A stretch of DNA of 64,000 bases from Halomonas shengliensis (GTDB taxonomy: Bacteria > Pseudomonadota > Gammaproteobacteria > Pseudomonadales > Halomonadaceae): NCBI RefSeq assembly GCF_900104135.1, contig NZ_FNIV01000005.1, positions 169,486-233,485 of the forward strand, read 5' to 3'. A program made the position numbers and the translations under genes. Positions within the stretch are counted from its first letter, which is position 1. The number at the start of each line of letters is the position of its first letter. Under the pieces are notes generated by a model. It saw only the letters and a program-made list of their open reading frames with translations. It was not told the DNA's origin and made no database searches. Shown in pieces: positions 26,841 through 34,431 of the stretch.

Positions 26841-27778
26841 GAGTCGCGCCCATGAGCCTGCGCTGGTCCGCGATCCTGCTGCTGGCGACCCTGGCCGGCT
26901 GCGCCGGCGGTGGGGGGGCCGCGCCCTCCGACCCCGGCCAGGCGGTTATCGCCACGTCCGGCGGGCGCTACGCCATGTCCGGCGACGCCTACCCCGAGGA
27001 GCCGCCCGATGTCAGCCGGGTGCCCGACGCGGTGCCCCGCCACGAGCCGCGCTCCCGCGGCGGCAACCGCGCCAGCTACGAGGTATGGGGCAAGACCTAT
27101 CACGTGCTGCCCGACGCCAGCGGCTACGTCAGGCAGGGCACGGCCTCCTGGTACGGCGAGAAGTTCCACGGCTACGCCACCTCCAACGGCGAGATCTACG
27201 ACATGTACAAGATGTCGGCGGCCCACCGCTCGCTGCCGCTGCCGACCTTCGCCCGGGTCACCAGCCTCGACAACGGCCGCTCGGTGATCGTGCGGGTAAA
27301 CGACCGTGGCCCCTTCCACAGCGAGCGCGAGATCGACCTCTCCTATGCCGCCGCGGCCCGCCTGGGTTTCCTCGACGCCGGCACCGGCCGGGTGCGGGTC
27401 GAGGCGATCGACGTCGACCGCTGGCTGGCCGAGAACGGCGGCGGGCAGGGCGCCGCCGCGCCCCGCCCGTCGGCGCCGGCGGCCGCACCGGTCGACGCGC
27501 AGCCCGCCACACCCTCTCGCGCGGCCGCCTCGCCCTCTGCCCCGCAGCAGGCCCCGCGCTACCTGCAGGTGGCGGCGCTGGGCTCCGCCGAGAGCGCCCG
27601 GGCCCTGCGCGTCCGCCTGGAGAACGAGCTTTCCCGGCCGGTGCGTGTCACCCAGGCGGCCGGTACCCACCGGGTCCAGGTGGGCCCCCTGGCGTCGGGG
27701 GACGCTGTCGCCCCGGTGCAGGAGGCCCTGCGCCGTGCCGGCTTCCGCGAGAGCTTCATCGTCAAGGAGGCCGAGTGA
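26837..27778 (+). CDS. rlpA: RlpA, septal-ring lytic transglycosylase lipoprotein
   Basis: Outer-membrane lipoprotein that digests denuded glycan strands at septa and is recruited by its SPOR domain. It is 313 residues long; the ATG at 26837 overlaps the mltB stop. Lipobox LAGC lies near residue 21. The double-psi beta-barrel domain has GTASWYGEKFHGYATSNGE, YDMYKMSAAHRSLPLPTFARVTSLDNG and VNDRGPFHSEREIDLSYAAAARL. After an Ala/Pro linker the C-terminal SPOR domain begins at YLQVAALGSAESARAL. The order mltB-rlpA-dacA is conserved in pseudomonads. Confidence 0.95.
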   Translation: MRVAPMSLRWSAILLLATLAGCAGGGGAAPSDPGQAVIATSGGRYAMSGDAYPEEPPDVSRVPDAVPRHEPRSRGGNRASYEVWGKTYHVLPDASGYVRQGTASWYGEKFHGYATSNGEIYDMYKMSAAHRSLPLPTFARVTSLDNGRSVIVRVNDRGPFHSEREIDLSYAAAARLGFLDAGTGRVRVEAIDVDRWLAENGGGQGAAAPRPSAPAAAPVDAQPATPSRAAASPSAPQQAPRYLQVAALGSAESARALRVRLENELSRPVRVTQAAGTHRVQVGPLASGDAVAPVQEALRRAGFRESFIVKEAE

Positions 27779-27831
27779 CCGGCCTCGTTCCTTCTTCTCC
27801 GTTTCCAGAACGTCCTGTCGAGAGTCGCCCC

Positions 27832-29055
27832 ATGAAAGCACTGTGTTTCCCGTCCTGTCGCCGCCTGCTGCCGGTGCTGCTGGCCTGCCTGGCGCTGCTG
27901 CTGACGCTTCCCGCCCTGGCCCAGGAGGGCCCGACCCCGGACCCGGCGCCCCAGCCGCAGGTCCTGATCCCCTCGCCGCCGCAGCTGGCGGCGAGCTCGT
28001 GGATCCTGATGGATGCCGACAGCGGACGGGTGCTGGCCGAGCATAACGCCGACGAGCGGCTGCCGCCGGCCAGCCTGACCAAGCTGATGACCGCCTACCT
28101 GGTGGAGCGCGAGCTCGATCGCGGCAACATCGCCATGGATGACACCATCCCGGTGAGCGAGAACGCCTGGCGCACCGGCGGCTCCAAGATGTTCATCGAG
28201 GTGGGGGAGCGCGTCTCCATCCGTGACCTGCTCTACGGCATCATCATCCAGTCGGGCAACGACGCCAGCGTCGCCGTGGCCGAGCACCTGGCCGGCGGCG
28301 AGGCGCCCTTCGCCGACCTGATGAACCAGCACGCCGACCGCCTGGGGCTGACCAACACCAGCTTCCGCAACGCCACCGGGCTGCCGGCCGAGGATCACTA
28401 CTCCTCGGCCCGTGACCTGGCGCTGCTCTCGCGCCATATCATCCAGGATTACCCCGAGCACTACCGGATCTACGCCGAGAAGTACTTCACCTACGCCGAT
28501 ATCCGTCAGCCCAACCGCAACCGCCTGCTGTGGCGCGACCCCAGCGTGGATGGCCTCAAGACCGGCCACACCGAGGCGGCGGGTTACTGCCTGGTGGCCT
28601 CGGCCAAGCGCGACGAGATGCGCCTGATCTCGGTGGTGATGGGCACCAGCTCCGAGGAGGCCCGCGCCCAGGAGACCCAGAAGCTGCTCAGCTACGGCTT
28701 CCGCTACTTCGAGACCCTCAAGCTCTACGACCGCGGCTCGGTGCTGGATACCCCCCGGATCTGGGGCGGGCAAAGCAACCAGCTGCGCGTCGGCGTCGAT
28801 CGCGACGTGGTGATGACGGTGCCGCGGTCCCGCAACCAGGAGCTCACCGCCGCCCTTGAGGTCCAGCAGGACATCGAGGCGCCGGTCAGCCAGGGCCAGC
28901 GGGTCGGCACCCTGGAGGTGCGCCTGGGCGAGGAGGTGGTCGGCGAGCAGCCGCTGGTCGCCCTGGAGGCGATCGAGGAGGGCGGCTTTTTCAAGAAGCT
29001 GATCGATCAGGTGCAACGCTTCTTCAGCAACCTGATCGGCGACTGGCTGGGCTAG
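27832..29055 (+). CDS. dacA: D-alanyl-D-alanine carboxypeptidase (PBP5/6 family)
   Basis: Trims the terminal D-Ala from peptidoglycan pentapeptides in the periplasm. It has 407 residues. The signal peptide ends near ALAQ. Catalytic motifs are Ser81-Leu-Thr-Lys, Ser141-Gly-Asn and Lys243-Thr-Gly. The C-terminal PBP5 beta domain is followed by an amphipathic helix (FFKKLIDQVQRFFSNLIGDWL) that anchors to the inner membrane. It may be the dacC paralogue in some naming schemes. It follows rlpA by 53 bp. Confidence 0.95.
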   Translation: MKALCFPSCRRLLPVLLACLALLLTLPALAQEGPTPDPAPQPQVLIPSPPQLAASSWILMDADSGRVLAEHNADERLPPASLTKLMTAYLVERELDRGNIAMDDTIPVSENAWRTGGSKMFIEVGERVSIRDLLYGIIIQSGNDASVAVAEHLAGGEAPFADLMNQHADRLGLTNTSFRNATGLPAEDHYSSARDLALLSRHIIQDYPEHYRIYAEKYFTYADIRQPNRNRLLWRDPSVDGLKTGHTEAAGYCLVASAKRDEMRLISVVMGTSSEEARAQETQKLLSYGFRYFETLKLYDRGSVLDTPRIWGGQSNQLRVGVDRDVVMTVPRSRNQELTAALEVQQDIEAPVSQGQRVGTLEVRLGEEVVGEQPLVALEAIEEGGFFKKLIDQVQRFFSNLIGDWLG

Positions 29056-29080
29056 CCACCGCATCGCCAGTCGACGCGCA

Positions 29081-29106
29081 AGGAGCAGGCCCGAGGACCT
29101 GCTCCT
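29081..29106 (+). terminator. Hairpin after dacA
   Basis: AGGAGCAGG (29081-29089) pairs with CCTGCTCCT (29098-29106) across 8 nt, 26 bp after the dacA stop. No T-tract follows (CGCGTCTGG), so it may terminate weakly or act as a 3' end stabiliser. Confidence 0.5.
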
Positions 29107-29149
29107 CGCGTCTGGGGCGGTGTTAGAGCCCTGGCCGCGCCGTCCTGCA

Positions 29150-29179
29150 TTGGTCACTCCTCCGGCGGTCGAGTAAAAT
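29150..29179 (+). promoter_or_regulatory. Predicted promoter of ybeD-lipB
   Basis: TTGGTC (29150-29155), 18-bp spacer, TAAAAT (29174-29179), followed by the ybeD start 33 bp downstream. It lies beyond the dacA hairpin, so ybeD-lipB probably has its own transcript. Confidence 0.5.
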
Positions 29180-29211
29180 AGTTGGCCTATTCACGACGAC
29201 CCGGAATCCGC

Positions 29212-29523
29212 ATGAACGACAAGTCGCTTCGCGACCTGCGTCGCCCCAGTCGCCCGGCCTCGGGCAAGCCGCCCAAGATCACCTTCCCCTGCCGCTACCC
29301 GCTCAAGGTGGTGGGTGACGCCGCCGAGGACTTCGCCGCGGTGGTGTGCCAGATCGTCACCCGCCACGACCCCGAGTTCGACGCCTCGCGCATGCAGGTG
29401 GTGGATAGCCGCAACGGCCGCTTCCAGTCGGTGCGCATCTCCATCCATGCCACCGGCGAGGCGCAGCTGCAGGCGTTGTTCGTCGAGCTCAAGGCCACCG
29501 GCCGCGTGCATATGGTGGTGTGA
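29212..29523 (+). CDS. ybeD: YbeD, DUF493 family protein
   Basis: A small ACT-like regulatory protein of unknown mechanism found beside lipB in many gammaproteobacteria. It is 103 residues long from the ATG at 29212 (MNDKSLRDL). [23 protein letters not shown] and the closing [31 protein letters not shown] are the DUF493 pattern. The stop overlaps the lipB start (TGATG), so the pair is coupled. Confidence 0.93.
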   Translation: MNDKSLRDLRRPSRPASGKPPKITFPCRYPLKVVGDAAEDFAAVVCQIVTRHDPEFDASRMQVVDSRNGRFQSVRISIHATGEAQLQALFVELKATGRVHMVV

Positions 29524-30224
29524 TGGACCAGGCCACTCCCCGGCGTGAGACCGAGCAGCGTGCCATCGAGCTGCATCGCCTCGGGCGGCGCCCCTACCAG
29601 CCCGTCTGGCAGGCGATGCGCGAGCTCACCGACCGCCGTGATGCCGATACCCCCGACCAGTTCTGGCTGGTCGAGCACGACCCGGTCTTCACCCAGGGGC
29701 AGGCAGGCAAGCCGGAGCACCTGCTGATGCCCGGCGATATCCCGGTGGTGCAGACCGACCGCGGTGGCCAGGTGACCTACCACGGCCCCGGGCAGGTGGT
29801 GCTCTATCCGCTGATCGACGTGCGCCGCGCCGGCCTCGGCGTGCGCCAGCTGGTCAGTGCGCTGGAGAATGCGGTGATCGCCCTGCTCGCCGAGCACGGG
29901 GTGACGGCGCGGGCACGCCCCGATGCGCCAGGGGTCTATGTGGCACTGGCCGAGGGAGGAGAGGCCAAGATCGCCTCGCTGGGTCTCAGGATACGCCGCG
30001 GCGGCAGCTTCCACGGCGTGGCGCTCAATGTCGACGGCGACCTCTCGCCCTTCCAGCGCATCAATCCCTGTGGCTACGCGGGCATGGCGATGACGCGCCT
30101 CGCCGACCTGGTCGACGACTGTCCCGGCGTGGAGCGCGTGGGAGAGCGCCTGGCCGAATGCCTGGCGCGGGAGTTGGGCAGGACTCTAGCTTCCAGCCAC
30201 AAGCTACAAGGAAACCCCTTGTAG
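29523..30224 (+). CDS. lipB: Octanoyl-[ACP]:protein N-octanoyltransferase
   Basis: Transfers octanoyl groups from acyl carrier protein to lipoyl domains, the first step of lipoate assembly. It has 233 residues. [40 protein letters not shown] and [12 protein letters not shown] with the catalytic Lys are present, as is Cys183 in NPCGYAGM. The last dozen residues ([10 protein letters not shown]) come from a hairpin sequence that spans the stop codon, so the C-terminus looks recently rewritten. Unlike most relatives, lipA follows in the opposite orientation. Confidence 0.96.
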   Translation: MDQATPRRETEQRAIELHRLGRRPYQPVWQAMRELTDRRDADTPDQFWLVEHDPVFTQGQAGKPEHLLMPGDIPVVQTDRGGQVTYHGPGQVVLYPLIDVRRAGLGVRQLVSALENAVIALLAEHGVTARARPDAPGVYVALAEGGEAKIASLGLRIRRGGSFHGVALNVDGDLSPFQRINPCGYAGMAMTRLADLVDDCPGVERVGERLAECLARELGRTLASSHKLQGNPL

Positions 30225-30226
30225 CT
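30202..30226. terminator. Hairpin spanning the lipB stop codon
   Basis: AGCTACAAGG (30202-30211) pairs with CCTTGTAGCT (30217-30226); the lipB TAG is inside the right arm. Just beyond (30250-30268) is a GCTTGCC tandem run. It lies between convergent lipB and lipA and may end both transcripts. T-tracts are lacking. Confidence 0.45.
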
Positions 30227-30269
30227 CAGTGTCTCGGTGAGATGATTCTGCCGCTTGCCGCTTGCCGCC

Positions 30270-31328
30270 TTATCCCACGTTAATGGCATCGATGCGGTTG
30301 GGGTCGGGGGCCTGGCCCGGCACCTCGGCGGGGGCGGCCAGCCCAAGGTTGTTCTTCTCGAAGACCCGGTCGGCGCGATAGCTCGAGCGCACCAGCGGCC
30401 CGGCGGCCACCTCCATGAAGCCCTTCTCCAGCCCCAGGCGGCGATAGCGGTCGAACTCCTCGGGGCTCACCCAGCGCTCCACCGGCAGGTGATTGCGGGT
30501 GGGGCGCAGGTACTGGCCCAGGGTGACGATATCGACGCCGATGGCGCGCAGGTCGTCGAAGGTGGCCAGGATCTCCTCGTCGCTCTCGCCCAGGCCCAGC
30601 ATCAGGCTGGTCTTGGTCAGCACCTTGGGGTTGTGGGTCTTGGCATGGGCCAGCACGTCGAGGGTCTTGCGGTAGCCGGCGCGGGGGTCGCGCACCCGGC
30701 GGGTGAGTCGCTCCACGGTCTCGACGTTCTGCGCGAACACCTCGAGGCCAGAGTCGACCACCCGCTCGATGGCGGTGTGCACGCCGTCGAAGTCCGGCGT
30801 CAGCGCCTCGACCACGACCTCCGGGGTGTTGGCCTTGATGGCGCGGATGCAGTCGGCGTAGTGGGCGGCGCCGCCGTCGTCGAGGTCGTCGCGGTCCACC
30901 GAGGTCAGCACCACGTAGCGCAGCCCCATCAGCTCCACCGACTTGGCGGTGTTGGCGGGCTCCTCGGCATCCAGCCAGCCGCCGGGGTTGCCGGTGTCCA
31001 CGGCGCAGAAGCGGCAGGCGCGGGTGCAGACCGAGCCCATCAGCATGATGGTGGCGGTGCCGTTGCTCCAGCACTCGCCCATGTTGGGGCAGTGCGACTC
31101 GGCGCAGACGGTGCTCAGGCGATGCTCGCTGACGTTGCGCTTGACGGCCTCGAAGCGCTCGCCGCCGGGGATCTGGGCGCGCAGCCACTTGGGCTTGCGG
31201 CCGGAGACGCCGCCGCCCTCGTCCTGCTGGGGCCGCTGCTTGATGCCATCCTTGATGGCGGCGAAGCCGTGCTCGGTGCGAAACTTCTTGCCGCTGGCGA
31301 TGGTGGTTTTCGGGGTACTGTCGCTCAT
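30270..31328 (-). CDS. lipA: Lipoyl synthase
   Basis: Radical-SAM enzyme that inserts two sulfurs into protein-bound octanoyl groups. It is 352 residues long from the ATG at 31328 (MSDSTPKTT); an upstream in-frame extension is unconserved. The auxiliary-cluster cysteines are in [12 protein letters not shown] and the radical-SAM cysteines in CTRACRFC. Further motifs are [29 protein letters not shown] and [23 protein letters not shown]. It lies on the strand opposite lipB, with only 45 bp between the two stops. Confidence 0.97.
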   Translation of the reverse strand: MSDSTPKTTIASGKKFRTEHGFAAIKDGIKQRPQQDEGGGVSGRKPKWLRAQIPGGERFEAVKRNVSEHRLSTVCAESHCPNMGECWSNGTATIMLMGSVCTRACRFCAVDTGNPGGWLDAEEPANTAKSVELMGLRYVVLTSVDRDDLDDGGAAHYADCIRAIKANTPEVVVEALTPDFDGVHTAIERVVDSGLEVFAQNVETVERLTRRVRDPRAGYRKTLDVLAHAKTHNPKVLTKTSLMLGLGESDEEILATFDDLRAIGVDIVTLGQYLRPTRNHLPVERWVSPEEFDRYRRLGLEKGFMEVAAGPLVRSSYRADRVFEKNNLGLAAPAEVPGQAPDPNRIDAINVG

Positions 31329-31532
31329 TGGGTGTGAGCCCCTCCGCTCGGCGTCGGCGGGCCCCGGTAACGGCCCGGGCCGCGGCGCCTTGGCGCTGTG
31401 GATGTCTGGGAACGCCCCACAATCTACCACAGGCGCGGCGACGAGGCATCGCCCGGGACGGGGGCGCGGTGCGAGTCAAGGGGGCCGGGTCAGCGTTCGC
31501 GGGGCTCGTCGTCGTCGCCGAATTGCGCTATA

Positions 31533-31550
31533 TTGCATTGCAGCAAATGC
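31533..31550. promoter_or_regulatory. PhaR-like operator overlapping a -10 element
   Basis: TTGCATTGCAGCAAATGC at 31533-31550 contains TTGC-N3-GCAG, one base off the CTGC-N3/4-GCAG motif described for the PHA regulator PhaR. It overlaps TATATT (31529-31534), a possible -10 for the DUF3141 gene 53 bp downstream. The functional link is inference. Confidence 0.35.
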
Positions 31551-31602
31551 CGGCGAGACGACCGGCGTCCCTTTCCCCTGACCGCCAATGCAGGAGGTCA
31601 CC

Positions 31603-34191
31603 ATGATGACCCTTCCGATGCCGACCCCGTCGGCCGACGCGCTCGCCCTGGTCGACCCCTTCGGCTTCGGGCGTGCCGCGGGCCGCTACTGGCTCGACGC
31701 CATGGAGCGCAGCGTACTCTACCTGGACGTGATGCGCCGCCGCGGCAACCAGTACCTGGAGCATATCGAGCAGACCAAGCCCAGCGTTCTCGGCTTCGAC
31801 GCCGAGGTGCTGATGGATGGTCGTGACCTGCCGCGCCCGGTCAACTACGAGCTGCTGCGCATCCTGCCCCCCGAGGGCATGGAGACCGACCTGCAGATGC
31901 GCCCCTTCGTGGTGGTCGATCCGCGGGCCGGTCACGGCCCCGGCATCGGCGGCTTCAAGCCCGACAGCGAGATCGGCGTCGCCCTGCGCGCCGGCCACCC
32001 CTGCTACTTCATCGGTTTCCTGCCCTACCCGGTGCCCGGCCAGCAGGTCGAGGACGTGGTGGAGGCCGAGATCGCCTTCCTGCGCCACGTCAACGAGCGC
32101 CACGCCGAGCTCTCCGAGAAGCCCATGGTGGTGGGCAACTGCCAGGCCGGCTGGCAGGTGATGATGGCTGCCTCGCTGGAGCCCGACCTGTTCGGCCCGA
32201 TCCTGATTGCCGGGGCGCCGCTCTCCTACTGGGCCGGGGTGCGCGGCGAGGCGCCGATGCGCTATACCGGCGGCCTGACCGGCGGCAGCTGGATGACCTC
32301 GCTGTTCAGCGACCTGGGCGACGGTACCTTCGACGGCGCCTGGCTGGTGCAGAACTTCGAGAACCTTAACCCGGCCAACACCTACTGGACCAAGCAGTAC
32401 CGGCTCTACTCCCAGGTCGATACCGAGGCGGAGCGCTATCTGGAGTTCGAGCGCTGGTGGGGCGGCCATGTGGTGCTCGGCGGCGACGAGATCCAGTACA
32501 TCGTCGACAACCTCTTCGTGGGCAACCGCCTCTCCACCGCCCAGATGGTGACTTCCGACGGGCGGCGCATCGACCTGCGCAACGTGCGCTCGCCGGTGGT
32601 GGTGTTCTGCTCCTGGGGGGACGACATCACCCCGCCGCCCCAGGCGCTGGGCTGGGTGCGCGACCTCTACGAGGGCAGCGACGACATCGTCGCCAACGAG
32701 CAGACCATCGTCTACTGCGTGCATGACTCCACCGGCCATCTGGGGATCTTCGTCTCGGGCAGCGTCTCCCGCAAGGAGCACACCGAGTTCACCGCCAACA
32801 TGGACTACATCGACGTCCTGCCGCCGGGCCTCTACGAGACCACGGTGTCGCGGGCCGACGAGCATGATGGCGAGCCGGTGGAGCGCGACTACCTGCTGGA
32901 GTTCACCCCGCGCGGCGTCGACGAGCTCGACGAGGTGGTGCAGCACAGCGTCGAGGACGACACCCGCTTCGCCACCGTGGCGCGCCTCTCCGAGATCAAC
33001 CTGGGGCTCTACCGGCTCTTCGTGCAGCCCTGGGTCCGCGCCCTGGCGACCCCGGAGTCGGCCCACTGGATGCGCCGCATGCACCCCAACCGCCTGGGCT
33101 ACCGGCTGCTCTCCGACCGCAACCCGCTGATGGCCTCGATTCCGGTGCTGGCCGAGCGGGTCCGCGCCGACCGTCACCCGCTGAACGAGGACAACCTCTT
33201 CCGGGTGCTGGAGTCCATCGCCTCGGACCAGATCACCCGCAGCCTCAACGCCTGGCGCGACCTGCGTGACGGCGCCATCGAGCGGATGTTCCTCGATGTC
33301 TACGGCCAGCCGCTGCTGCAGTCCCTGGTCGGCCTGGGGGGCGATGCCCATGTGCATCGTCGCCGCCCCGGCGCGGAGCCGGAGCATCGCCGCTTCATCG
33401 AGCGCCGCCAGGCCGAGCTGCATGCGCGCCTCGCCGAGGGCGGCAGCCACGAGGCGGTGGTCCGTGCCCTCATCTATGTTCTGGGCGGTGCTCCCTCCAC
33501 CGACGAGCGCAACTTCAAGCGCCTGCGCGCCTCCCATGCCGAGCTCGAGCCCCAGCTGTCGCTGGCCGACTTCAAGTGCCTGATGCGTGAACAGTTCTTC
33601 ATCCTGAAGCTGGATCGCGAGGCGGCCGTCGAGGCGCTGCCGGCGCTGCTCCAGGGGCAGAGCGCCGAGCAGATCGCTGCCCATCTCGAGCACATCGAGC
33701 ATGTGCTGGCGGCCAGCGGCGAGCTCTCCGACAACTCCGCCGAGCGCCTGGCGCGGGTGCGCGCCCTCTTCGAGCGCGCCATCGACCGGGCGCCCCAGAT
33801 CGAGGCGGAGTCCCGCGCCGAGGCGGAGGCGTGGATCGGCGAGCAGGCCCAGGCCCAGCGCCAGGCCTACAGCGAGCTGGAAGGGCTGATGGAGACTCGC
33901 AGCCAGGCCGAGCCTGCCGCCAGGGCCGAAAAGAGCGCAGAGATGCCGGCCGCGGCCGACACCCGCCAGGAAGAGCCGGCGGATGTGGCGCCCGCCATGC
34001 CCGAGGCGCCCGCCGCGGCCGAGTCGGCTGCGCCCGAGGCGCGCAAGGAAGACCCGGCAGCGCCCTCCGTCGAGGCCGACGCCAAGCCCGCCCCCGCAGG
34101 CAAGCGCCAGCCGGCGAACCGGCGCACCACCACCCGGCGCCGAGGCACCAGCACGCGTCGCAAGCCCGGCGGCGGTGGCGGCAAGAGCTGA
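31603..34191 (+). CDS. DUF3141 protein, PHA-synthase-like alpha/beta hydrolase with basic tail
   Basis: 862 residues. The N-terminal half resembles polyhydroxyalkanoate synthases: a GxCxxG nucleophile box with Cys180 (GNCQAGWQV), Asp340 or Asp341 (CSWGDDITPPP) and His379 (DSTGHLGIF), a plausible Cys-Asp-His triad. About residues 560-760 are helical with ADFKCLMREQFFILKLDREAAVEAL, similar to TerB-like modules. The last 90 residues are Ala/Pro/Glu-rich, ending in an Arg/Lys-rich stretch (RRTTTRRRG). The ATG at 31603 follows CAGGAGG. The true reaction and substrate are unknown. A PHA-related role is inference from the fold and an upstream PhaR-like site. Confidence 0.85.
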   Translation: MMTLPMPTPSADALALVDPFGFGRAAGRYWLDAMERSVLYLDVMRRRGNQYLEHIEQTKPSVLGFDAEVLMDGRDLPRPVNYELLRILPPEGMETDLQMRPFVVVDPRAGHGPGIGGFKPDSEIGVALRAGHPCYFIGFLPYPVPGQQVEDVVEAEIAFLRHVNERHAELSEKPMVVGNCQAGWQVMMAASLEPDLFGPILIAGAPLSYWAGVRGEAPMRYTGGLTGGSWMTSLFSDLGDGTFDGAWLVQNFENLNPANTYWTKQYRLYSQVDTEAERYLEFERWWGGHVVLGGDEIQYIVDNLFVGNRLSTAQMVTSDGRRIDLRNVRSPVVVFCSWGDDITPPPQALGWVRDLYEGSDDIVANEQTIVYCVHDSTGHLGIFVSGSVSRKEHTEFTANMDYIDVLPPGLYETTVSRADEHDGEPVERDYLLEFTPRGVDELDEVVQHSVEDDTRFATVARLSEINLGLYRLFVQPWVRALATPESAHWMRRMHPNRLGYRLLSDRNPLMASIPVLAERVRADRHPLNEDNLFRVLESIASDQITRSLNAWRDLRDGAIERMFLDVYGQPLLQSLVGLGGDAHVHRRRPGAEPEHRRFIERRQAELHARLAEGGSHEAVVRALIYVLGGAPSTDERNFKRLRASHAELEPQLSLADFKCLMREQFFILKLDREAAVEALPALLQGQSAEQIAAHLEHIEHVLAASGELSDNSAERLARVRALFERAIDRAPQIEAESRAEAEAWIGEQAQAQRQAYSELEGLMETRSQAEPAARAEKSAEMPAAADTRQEEPADVAPAMPEAPAAAESAAPEARKEDPAAPSVEADAKPAPAGKRQPANRRTTTRRRGTSTRRKPGGGGGKS

Positions 34192-34211
34192 CCCCACGCC
34201 CGACGCCTTTC

Positions 34212-34242
34212 GCGCCCCCGTCGCCACCCGCGACGGGGGCGC
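34212..34242 (+). terminator. Terminator after the DUF3141 gene
   Basis: A perfect 13-bp stem: 34212-34224 pairs with 34230-34242 across a 5-nt loop, followed by CCTGTTTGGG. It starts 21 bp after the stop codon and separates this gene from topA. Confidence 0.8.
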
Positions 34243-34431
34243 GCCTGTTTGGGTGGCGCTTGCCGGCTCGGTACGCGCGGTCTACGGTCAGAGGGCCGGC
34301 ACCCGAGTGCCACTGGCGTGACGTCTGACGCTGGGGTAGGGTAGGCGCATTTTTCGCGCGCCCGGGCTGGGCGGCAGGATTTCGCCAGGCACGGCCACGC
34401 GGCCCGTGTCACTGACACTTAGTGGAGCACT

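Noticed and set aside
31528-34227. An 899-codon open frame on the minus strand opposite the DUF3141 gene
   Set aside because: The plus-strand protein has recognisable catalytic motifs and an RBS; the antisense product has none.
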